A stretch of 6,729 bases of DNA from assembly GCA_030639445.1 (NCBI GenBank), contig DAOWCR010000065.1, positions 1 to 6,729 of the forward strand, read 5' to 3'. Below, piece after piece: positions 1 through 5,073 of this stretch; within the stretch, counting starts at the first letter, position 1; each line of letters starts with the position of its first letter. The notes beneath the pieces were generated by a model, which saw nothing but the letters and a program-made list of their open reading frames with translations, was not told the DNA's origin and searched no databases. The position numbers and the translations under genes are program-made. The DNA comes from Dehalococcoidales bacterium. GTDB lineage: Bacteria > Chloroflexota > Dehalococcoidia > Dehalococcoidales > RBG-16-60-22.

Positions 1-252
1 CCCAGGATAAAACTTACCGTGATGGAAGAGGCGAAGAAGGGCGAGGGTAAGGAGAAAAAGGAAAGCAAGAAGAAGAAAGAGAGCAAGCCCAAAGCGGAGA
101 AGGTAGAGGCGCCGGAGGAGAAAAAGGAAAGTAAGGGGAAGAAGAGTAAAGCCAAGGTGGAGAAGATAGAGGAAGGGAAAGAGGCAGAAGGGAAAGAGGC
201 AGAAGAGAAAGTGGCGGCAGAGGAACCGGAGGAGAAAGAGGGGACGGACTAG
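1..252 (+). CDS. rplI: Ribosomal protein bL9, C-terminal end with Lys/Glu-rich tail (5' truncated by window)
   Basis: The frame is open from base 1 and stops at 250-252, giving 83 codons. The first residues, PRIKLTVMEE, fit the final beta strand of the bL9 C-terminal domain (compare '..V.a.LKV.V.e' in other bL9 proteins). Everything after is a low-complexity tail: 48 of the last 77 residues are Lys or Glu, with pentad repeats GKEAE-GKEAE. bL9 binds the L1-stalk base of the 50S subunit, and the normal protein of about 150 residues ends near the last strand, so the tail is an added, probably disordered extension. rplI next to dnaB is a widespread gene order, and dnaB starts one base after this stop, which supports the identity. 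The GTG/ATG at 19-24 could be mistaken for a start, but the matching upstream residues argue for an ongoing gene. The N-terminal domain lies outside the window, so the identity rests on a short match plus context. Confidence 0.72.
   Translation, partial: PRIKLTVMEEAKKGEGKEKKESKKKKESKPKAEKVEAPEEKKESKGKKSKAKVEKIEEGKEAEGKEAEEKVAAEEPEEKEGTD
172..216 (+). repeat. 15-bp tandem repeat in the bL9 tail
   Basis: The unit gaagggaaagaggca occurs at 172-186 and again, identical, at 187-201. A degenerate third unit follows at 202-216. It encodes successive pentads of the GKEAE type, so the tail appears to grow or shrink by slippage in 15-nt steps that keep the frame. Confidence 0.8.
238..243 (+). promoter_or_regulatory. 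Ribosome binding site for dnaB, inside the end of rplI
   Basis: The purine block GAGGGG lies 10 nt before the GTG at 254. The rplI stop falls between them, so translation of dnaB is probably coupled to that of bL9. The ATG at 258 is out of frame, which leaves the GTG as the start. Confidence 0.55.
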
Positions 253-253
253 C

Positions 254-1630
254 GTGAATGGTGAAAAGTTACCGCCGCATGACCTTGACGCCGAGGAAGC
301 GGTAATCGGCTCGCTGCTGATAGATGGCACGGCCATCTATCGCATCGCCACCTTTCTTCAGCCGCCGGACTTCTATCATGAGCAGGCGAAGTGGCTGTAC
401 CGGGCCTGCCTCTCGCTTTACGAGCGCAGTGAAGCCATAAACCAGATAACGGTGGCGCAGGAGCTGGCGCGTCAGGACAAGCTGGAGTCATGCGGGGGTG
501 CCGCCTACCTGAGCCACCTGATATCTACCTGTCCCACTTCTCTGGATATTGAGCACTACGCCCAGATAGTCTATCGCCTGGCGGTGATGCGCGGCCTGAT
601 TGGCGCCGCCGACCAGATTGCGGCCGTCGGCTATGAGTCCGGCCCGGATGTCGAGGCCAGTCTCAGCCGGGCGGAAGATATTTTGTTTCGACTGCGCCAC
701 GGGCAGAGTCCCCGGGACTTCACTCATATTCGCCAGGTGCTGGACAAGTATTTTGAAGCCGCGCCTGTCTCCGAAGAGGAGGGTGCTCCTCAGGAACCGA
801 TACCCTACGTGCTCTCCAGCTTTATTGGGTTAGACGAATTTCTGGGCGGATTTCAGCGCTCTGACCTGGTTATCGTGGCCGGCCGGCCCAGCATGGGTAA
901 GACCAGCCTGGCGCTGGGGATTGCCCGGAACGCGGCCGTGGAGCAAAAGGCCTGTGTGGCCCTGTTCAGCATGGAGATGTCACGGGAGCCGCTGGTCCTG
1001 CGCCTGCTCTCCAGCGAGTCCGGGGTCAATTCCCGGCGGGTCCGTTTCGGGCTGCATACCGAGGACGAGGAGAGACGGATTATGGAGGCTACCGGCGTCC
1101 TCTCTGAGTCATCAATCTATATTGATGACTCCCCCCAGCTCCGGGTAGCCGAATTAAGAAGTAAAGCCCGCCGTCTCCACTTCGAGCGCCCTATTGACCT
1201 TATTATTGTGGACTACCTGCAGCTGATGCAGGGTGAAGGGCGGGGGGAAAACCGGGTCCAGGAAATCAGCTACATCTCCCGTTCCCTCAAGGCACTGGCC
1301 CGCGACCTGAATGTGCCGGTGATGGCGGTCTCCCAGCTCAGCCGGGCGGTGGAGTGGCGTGCCTCACACGAGCCGCAGCTTTCCGACCTGCGGGACAGCG
1401 GCAGCATTGAGCAGGACGCGGATGTCGTCCTGTTTATCTACCGGGACGAGTACTACCACACCGTGGAGGACTGGCAGAGCCAGCACCCGGATAAAGAATA
1501 CCCGCGGGAAGAAGCCGATATTATCGTCGCCAAGCACCGTAACGGGCCCACCGGCCGGGTAAAGCTGCGTTTCCGGCACGACCTGGCCAAATTCTATAAT
1601 GTTACCAGTGAAGAGCCGAGTTTATTATGA
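254..1630 (+). CDS. dnaB: Replicative DNA helicase DnaB
   Basis: This is the 458-residue hexameric 5'-3' helicase that unwinds DNA at the replication fork and recruits primase; the length is typical. The N-terminal domain (about 6-105) opens with the hallmark LPPHDLDAEEAVIGSLL. The C-terminal RecA-like ATPase carries Walker A GRPSMGKTS (210-218), the catalytic Glu in FSMEM (E241), Walker B DLIIVDYLQLM (315-325), QLSR (361-364), LRDSGSIEQDAD (379-390) and the arginine-finger segment KHRNGPTG (427-434). No motif is missing and no intein interrupts the usual insertion points. The GTG start is chosen because the conserved N-terminus begins six residues later and a Shine-Dalgarno sequence lies 10 nt upstream. 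It follows rplI by one base and is followed 66 nt later by dnaD and the loader gene, so helicase, cofactor and loader look like one transcription unit. Confidence 0.97.
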   Translation: MNGEKLPPHDLDAEEAVIGSLLIDGTAIYRIATFLQPPDFYHEQAKWLYRACLSLYERSEAINQITVAQELARQDKLESCGGAAYLSHLISTCPTSLDIEHYAQIVYRLAVMRGLIGAADQIAAVGYESGPDVEASLSRAEDILFRLRHGQSPRDFTHIRQVLDKYFEAAPVSEEEGAPQEPIPYVLSSFIGLDEFLGGFQRSDLVIVAGRPSMGKTSLALGIARNAAVEQKACVALFSMEMSREPLVLRLLSSESGVNSRRVRFGLHTEDEERRIMEATGVLSESSIYIDDSPQLRVAELRSKARRLHFERPIDLIIVDYLQLMQGEGRGENRVQEISYISRSLKALARDLNVPVMAVSQLSRAVEWRASHEPQLSDLRDSGSIEQDADVVLFIYRDEYYHTVEDWQSQHPDKEYPREEADIIVAKHRNGPTGRVKLRFRHDLAKFYNVTSEEPSLL

Positions 1631-1649
1631 AGCGTTTCACGGCGCTTCA
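1628..1649 (+). other. Small inverted repeat spanning the dnaB stop codon
   Basis: TGAAGCG (1628-1634) and CGCTTCA (1643-1649) can form a 7-bp stem with an 8-nt loop that includes the stop codon. No T-run follows, so it is not a canonical intrinsic terminator. It may be a weak attenuator, an RNA-processing site or chance. The rest of the 66-nt gap to dnaD holds only the dnaD ribosome binding site. Confidence 0.35.
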
Positions 1650-1696
1650 AATTTAGGATAGCAAAATTGGGCAAAAATAGCAGGGACTGAGTTCAC

Positions 1697-2407
1697 ATGG
1701 ACGAGTTCAAAGGTTTTCCGGCCAGGATGGAGTTTACCTCTGTGCCCAACCTTTTCTTCAGCACGCTGCTGCCCCGGATAAGTGATATGGCCGAGCTGAA
1801 GGCAACCCTGTACCTGGTGGCCGTGCTCTATCGCAAGCGGGGCTATCCCCGTTTCGTCACTTTTAGTGAGCTGCTGGGGAACGCCAGCCTGATGAGCGGT
1901 CTGGGCCGGGACACCCGGTCGCCGGACGAGGTGCTGCGTAGCGCCCTGGAGATGGCGGCCCGGCGGGGAACGGTCATTCATCTGGCGCTGGACCGGAGCG
2001 GGACACCCGAGGACATCTATCTGCTCAATACCGAGTCCAACCGGGAGGCGGCGGCCAGGATTCAGAGCGGTGAGGTCAGGTTAAGCGGGTTGAGGGCCGG
2101 GAAACCGACCCACGTGACCGCCGAGGAAAGACCTGACATTTTCACGCTTTATGAGCAGAACATCGGGATGCTGACCCCGATGATTGCCGAAGAACTCCGT
2201 GAGGCGGAGAAGCTGTACCCGGCAGCCTGGATTAAAGATGCCGTTAAAGAGGCGGTTTCTCTCAATAAAAGAAATATAAGGTATATTGTCCGGATTCTGG
2301 AACGCTGGTCAGCGGAAGGTAAAGACGGTGGAACACATCGGCGATATTCTAAGACAGACCCAGACAAATACATCAAAGGCAAATACGGACACATGGTCCG
2401 GCGCTGA
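1697..2407 (+). CDS. dnaD: DnaD-domain primosome / replication-initiation protein
   Basis: This 236-residue protein has the usual two-part DnaD layout. Residues 1 to about 115 form a helical, winged-helix-like N-terminal region (FVTFSELLG, then GTVIHLALD as the wing). Residues about 147-206 are the DnaD/DnaB_2 domain, ending in the diagnostic helix YIVRILERW (196-204), a variant of the YxxxIxxxW signature. A Lys/Arg-rich tail follows, with DPDKYIKGKYGH near the C-terminus. In Bacillus, DnaD remodels origin DNA and helps bring the helicase-loader complex to DnaA or PriA. Placement directly between dnaB and an AAA+ helicase loader fits that role. The ATG at 1697 has an AGGGA element 10 nt upstream; Met11 (1727) is a less likely start. 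The family is clear, but orthology with B. subtilis DnaD specifically is inferred. Confidence 0.88.
   Translation: MDEFKGFPARMEFTSVPNLFFSTLLPRISDMAELKATLYLVAVLYRKRGYPRFVTFSELLGNASLMSGLGRDTRSPDEVLRSALEMAARRGTVIHLALDRSGTPEDIYLLNTESNREAAARIQSGEVRLSGLRAGKPTHVTAEERPDIFTLYEQNIGMLTPMIAEELREAEKLYPAAWIKDAVKEAVSLNKRNIRYIVRILERWSAEGKDGGTHRRYSKTDPDKYIKGKYGHMVRR
2314..2320 (+). promoter_or_regulatory. Ribosome binding site that decides the helicase-loader start
   Basis: GGAAGGT lies 7 nt before the GTG at 2328, inside dnaD. The same frame is also open to a TTG at 2286, but that codon has only a weak AAGG upstream. No ATG, GTG or TTG lies in frame between 2328 and the conserved Cys4 segment, so GTG 2328 is the best start. 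Confidence 0.6.
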
Positions 2408-3725
2408 AGAAGAGACTTTACCGGGCTCGGACTGTCCCGTTTGCCAGGGGGCCGGGTTTATTCATCCCCTCCTGCCTTCGGGGAAGCCGGATTACAGCCA
2501 GGTCATTGCCTGCCGCTGCACCCGGAAGGAGCCGGGGAAGGAGCGACAGGAACGCCTGCAAAAATACAGCAACCTCGGCCTGCTGTCCCGCCTCACTTTC
2601 GCCAACCTGGTTCCCCAGGGCCGAAGCGGCGACCCCGTAAACCAGGAGAAATTCAGCCGCGCTTACGAGGCGGCCAGAGCGTTTGCCGCCGAGCCTGAGG
2701 GATGGCTCGTCCTGAGCGGCCCCAGCGGCTGCGGCAAGACTCACCTGGCGGCGGCGATTGCCAACGAGCGCCTGGGCCGGGGCTGCCCCGTTTTCTACAT
2801 GACGGTGCCCGACCTCCTGGACCACCTGCGGGCCACCTATAGTCCGGAGAGCGAGATGCCCTACGACGATTTCTTTAATCAGGTGCGTAACGCCCCGTTG
2901 CTGGTCCTGGATGACCTGGGAGTCCAGACCGGCACGCCCTGGGCCAGGGAGAAGCTGGACCAGCTGTTTACGCACCGTTTTAACCGCGAGCTGCCCACGG
3001 TGGTGGTGGCCATCGTGCCTCTGGAACAGCTGGAAGAGAGGCTGCGTACCCGGCTCACGGACTCCAGGCTGTGCCGCGTCTACGTGGTGGAAGAGAAGCC
3101 GCCGTCCTCGCCGAGCTATACCGGCGGCCTGGGACTGGCACTGCTGAAAAGGATGACCTTTGATAACTTTGACTATAAGCGGGTTAACCTGCCGCCGGAG
3201 CAGCGCGAGAACCTGGAGCACGTTTACCGGGAAGCGCTCAGCTTTGCCCAGTCCCCCGAGGGCTGGCTGGTGTTTCAGGGCGTTACCGGTTGCGGTAAGA
3301 CGCACCTGGCGGCGGCCATCGCCAACTACTGCCTGCAGGCAGGCAAGCCCGCTCTGTTTATCGTCGTGCCGGAGTTCCTGGACCACCTGCGCGCCACCTT
3401 CAATCCGGAGAGCCGGATTTCCTATGACCAGCTCTTTGAAAGCGTCAAGAACGCGCCGTTGCTCATTCTGGATGACTTCGGTGAGCAGTCGACTACCCCC
3501 TGGGCGCAGGAAAAGCTCTACCAGGTGATTAACTATCGCTACAACGCCCGGCTGGCTACCATACTCACCACTACCTGTTCGCTGGATGAAATAGAGGGCC
3601 CTATTAGCTCCCGGCTGGCCGACCCCCGTCTCAGCCTAGTGCTCAATATCATGGCCCCTGATTATCGGACTGATTTGCGCTCTAACCAGAGGAGAGTGGC
3701 TCGCGGTGGCCGGAAAGGACGCTGA
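2328..3725 (+). CDS. dnaC: DnaC/DnaI-type helicase loader with two tandem AAA+ ATPase modules
   Basis: This protein has 465 residues from the GTG start and is of the IstB/DnaC AAA+ type that opens and loads DnaB hexamers. Residues 1-35 are polar; then comes a zinc-finger-like segment with C36-x2-C39 and C62-x-C64, common in DnaC-like loaders. AAA+ module 1 has Walker A GPSGCGKT (131-138), Walker B LLVLDD (191-196) and an arginine-finger segment RLTDSR (242-247). Module 2 repeats the arrangement: GVTGCGKT (318-325), LLILDD (378-383), RLADPR (429-434), then a basic tail ending GGRKGR. The modules align without gaps, offset by 187 residues, with 79 of 170 positions identical by hand count. Typical DnaC or DnaI is about 240-310 residues with one module, so this is roughly an extra module long. 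The gene overlaps the dnaD end by 80 nt in another frame, which suggests translational coupling. Module 1 lacks polar residues at the expected sensor-1 position (VVVAIVP), whereas module 2 has LTTTCS. Loader identity is strong; the role of the double module is unknown. Confidence 0.88.
   Translation: MEHIGDILRQTQTNTSKANTDTWSGAEEETLPGSDCPVCQGAGFIHPLLPSGKPDYSQVIACRCTRKEPGKERQERLQKYSNLGLLSRLTFANLVPQGRSGDPVNQEKFSRAYEAARAFAAEPEGWLVLSGPSGCGKTHLAAAIANERLGRGCPVFYMTVPDLLDHLRATYSPESEMPYDDFFNQVRNAPLLVLDDLGVQTGTPWAREKLDQLFTHRFNRELPTVVVAIVPLEQLEERLRTRLTDSRLCRVYVVEEKPPSSPSYTGGLGLALLKRMTFDNFDYKRVNLPPEQRENLEHVYREALSFAQSPEGWLVFQGVTGCGKTHLAAAIANYCLQAGKPALFIVVPEFLDHLRATFNPESRISYDQLFESVKNAPLLILDDFGEQSTTPWAQEKLYQVINYRYNARLATILTTTCSLDEIEGPISSRLADPRLSLVLNIMAPDYRTDLRSNQRRVARGGRKGR
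2586..3095 (+). repeat. First copy of the duplicated AAA+ module coding sequence
   Basis: This 510-nt segment encodes the first AAA+ unit of the loader, from SRLTFANL through the arginine-finger region. It aligns codon for codon with 3147-3656 at a constant 561-nt offset. Shared DNA words include cctggaccacctgcg at 2816-2830 and 3377-3391, and the Walker A region is nearly identical at the protein level (GCGKTHLAAAIAN in both). A linker of 51 nt separates the copies. Confidence 0.88.
3147..3656 (+). repeat. Second copy of the duplicated AAA+ module coding sequence
   Basis: This is the partner of 2586-3095, encoding the unit that begins KRMTFDNF. It retains Walker A, Walker B, polar sensor-1-like residues and the arginine-finger segment. 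It looks like the more canonical of the two ATPase modules. Confidence 0.88.
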
Positions 3726-3815
3726 GGTCCGGCGTTTTATTTGTTTGCCGGGATTAAGGTAGACTGGGAAGCCTGGTTGCTTTGGGCATTTTAGAAAAGG
3801 AGCCTGGTTATAGTT
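3726..3815 (+). other. Intergenic gap at the functional boundary, with a 9-bp direct repeat
   Basis: These 90 nt separate the replication genes from the corrinoid/redox genes and are the longest gap in the window, so a promoter may lie here. I could not find a convincing -35/-10 pair. AGCCTGGTT occurs twice, at 3770-3778 and 3801-3809. A 5-bp inverted repeat, CCGGC/GCCGG (3729-3733 and 3747-3751), has a 13-nt loop and no following T-run, so it is not a good terminator. AAAAGGAG at 3795-3802 is the ribosome binding site of the next gene, 13 nt from its ATG, which is rather far. Confidence 0.35.
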
Positions 3816-4517
3816 ATGGAAGTGCTGGACAATATTCCGGTCAAGTTAGACCTGGAAGCGCTGGTAAAACGGATGCGTCTGCGCAGTAGAAATGAAGGTA
3901 TGCTAGAAAGCCTCCGGGAGTTAATTGAGCTTGCCAGTTCGGTCGCCAGGCCGAAAGCGGTCTACAATATCTCCCGGGTGGAGAATAAAAATAAAAATGA
4001 TGACTCGCTGGAGATTGGCGGGGTAAGGTTTACCAGCCGTGTCCTCCGGGTCAACCTGGCTGAGATAGATACCGTTTATCCCTATGTGGTCACCTGCGGT
4101 AGAGAAGTGGATGAAATAGATATCCCGTCCCACGAGTTTATGAAATATTATTTGATGGACCAGATTAAAGAGATGCTGGTACGCTTGTCGCTCAGCTATC
4201 TTCATGATTACCTGAGGGAAAAACACGCCTGCTGACAGATGTCAAGGATGGCTCCAGGTTCTGGAGCCGCAGATGTCTGGCCGATAACCCAGCAAAAAGA
4301 GCTGTTCTCCATCTTCGGTAATGTGGAAGATTTAATCGGGGTGAAACTGACCGACCGGTGCTTGATGATACCGATAAAGTCGGTTTCCGGGATATTTTTC
4401 CCCAACGAAAACGAGTTTGAAAGTTGCCAGTTATGTCCGCGGGAGGGATGTGTGGGCCGGAGAGCGCCGCATGACCCGGAACTGGTGAAGAAATACTGGG
4501 GAGAAGATGAAGAATAA
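3816..4517 (+). CDS. Candidate selenoprotein: MetH-type AdoMet-binding corrinoid activation protein, in-frame TGA read as Sec140
   Basis: Two open stretches, 3816-4232 and 4236-4514, are in the same frame and separated only by TGA at 4233-4235. Joined, they give 233 residues, the size of stand-alone proteins related to the cobalamin-dependent methionine synthase activation domain. That domain binds AdoMet during reductive reactivation of cob(II)alamin. The part after the TGA carries R144-MAPG (compare R-PAPGY, the AdoMet-binding motif of E. coli MetH), a helix ending ELFSIF, IGVKLTD (compare GMKLTES), MIPIKSVSGIFF (compare AMWPGASVSGWYF) and C204-x2-C207-x4-C212. The part before the TGA supplies the helical N-terminal half, with TCGREVDE (C94) and YLMDQIKEML. 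Neither half alone is a complete domain. The ATG at 4239 has no Shine-Dalgarno sequence, and a SECIS-like hairpin starts right after the TGA. Sec140 follows Cys139, giving a Cys-Sec pair beside the AdoMet site. Homologues I recall have ordinary residues there rather than Cys. The alternative is a nonsense-mutated pseudogene. Family confidence is high; Sec decoding is inferred. Confidence 0.82.
4233..4235 (+). other. Putative selenocysteine codon (in-frame TGA)
   Basis: The frame reads AAA CAC GCC TGC TGA CAG ATG, that is KHAC-U-QM. Reading is uninterrupted for 139 codons before and 93 after. Conserved family residues (R144, P147, G148) begin four codons later, so a true stop would remove the AdoMet-binding half. 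Confidence 0.78.
4236..4279 (+). promoter_or_regulatory. Bacterial SECIS-like stem-loop directly after the TGA
   Basis: The lower stem pairs CAGAUGUC (4236-4243) with GAUGUCUG (4272-4279): 8 bp including one U-G and one G-U wobble. An internal loop (4244-4249 and 4269-4271) follows. The upper stem, GGCUCCAG (4250-4257) with CUGGAGCC (4261-4268), is a perfect 8 bp closed by GUU (4258-4260). The apex reads CCAGGUUCUGG, close to GCAGGUCUGC of the E. coli fdhF SECIS, whose loop G and U contact SelB. The apical GGU lies 22-24 nt after the TGA, within the distance known for bacterial SECIS elements. The hairpin lies wholly in coding sequence, as expected for bacteria. Confidence 0.78.
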
Positions 4518-4533
4518 TTAAGGGGGTAAAATA

Positions 4534-5040
4534 ATGACCGAGAATGCCGCCGAGAAAGCCTATGAACTGGGTAAGAAATATGAACAAACTTATCGGGGTT
4601 GTAGCCAGTGCGTCATCGCGGCGCTCCAGGATACCTTTGATATCAGGAATGACGACGTCTTCAAGGCAGCCACCGGTTTAGCCGGGGGGTCAGCCATGGC
4701 TTGTGATGGCAGCTGTGGAGCCTACGCGGGAGCCATACTGATGCTGAGCACCGTGCTGGGCAGAGAAAGAGATAAATTTGATGACCCTGAGGGTATTCGG
4801 TTCAGAACCCATCAGCTGGTGGGAAAGCTTCGGCAAAAATTCATTGACGAATATGGCTCCGTGGTCTGCCGGAATATCCAGACCAAAGTCCTGGGGAGGT
4901 ATTATTATCTGGCTGACCCGGACGAGTACGAGAAGTTTCACAATGCCGGCGCCCATGATATCTACTGTCCCGAGGTGGTGGGTAAAGCCGCCCGGTGGGC
5001 CGCCGAACTGATACTGGCGGAAAACCTGTGCCCGAAATAA
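4534..5040 (+). CDS. C_GCAxxG_C_C family Cys-rich redox protein
   Basis: This protein has 168 residues and matches the putative redox-active C_GCAxxG_C_C family. An N-terminal helix leads to GCSQCV (C23, C26), then GLAGGSAMACDGSCGAYAGA with C57 and C61, VCRNI (C112) and IYCPEVV (C145). The four Cys that correspond to the family pattern appear to be C23, C61, C112 and C145; C26, C57 and C166 are extra, and C23/C26 form a CxxC. There is no signal peptide or membrane segment, so it is likely cytoplasmic. Its biochemical role is not established; the family is thought to act in thiol or metal-based electron transfer. The ATG at 4534 follows a strong AAGGGGGT element (4520-4527). It begins 16 nt after the candidate selenoprotein stop and is probably co-transcribed, so a redox partnership with that protein is plausible but unproven. 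Confidence 0.85.
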   Translation: MTENAAEKAYELGKKYEQTYRGCSQCVIAALQDTFDIRNDDVFKAATGLAGGSAMACDGSCGAYAGAILMLSTVLGRERDKFDDPEGIRFRTHQLVGKLRQKFIDEYGSVVCRNIQTKVLGRYYYLADPDEYEKFHNAGAHDIYCPEVVGKAARWAAELILAENLCPK

Positions 5041-5073
5041 TTATAGACTTGAAGGTTAAAGGGAGGTAAGGCA

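Noticed and set aside
2418..3386. A 322-codon open frame on the minus strand
   Set aside because: It is antisense to the helicase loader and shows no family resemblance. Its internal similarity merely mirrors the AAA+ duplication on the other strand.
3729..3751. Inverted repeat CCGGC/GCCGG after the loader gene as a rho-independent terminator
   Set aside because: The stem is only 5 bp, the loop is 13 nt and no T-run follows, so it does not meet the usual pattern.
4236..4277. Direct repeat CAGATGTC (4236-4243 and 4270-4277) as a protein-binding site or target duplication
   Set aside because: Its two copies mostly make up the two strands of the lower stem of the SECIS-like hairpin, through a self-complementary word with G-U pairs. 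No mobile element lies between them.
4239..4517. Separate 92-residue gene starting at ATG 4239
   Set aside because: It lacks a ribosome binding site, starts inside a conserved domain, and is in frame with the preceding ORF across a single TGA followed by a SECIS-like hairpin. A joined selenoprotein explains it better.
4192..4587. A 131-codon minus-strand open frame over the TGA region
   Set aside because: It has no recognisable domain and no conserved motif, and it crosses three + strand features, including the hairpin and the next gene's start. It is a shadow frame.
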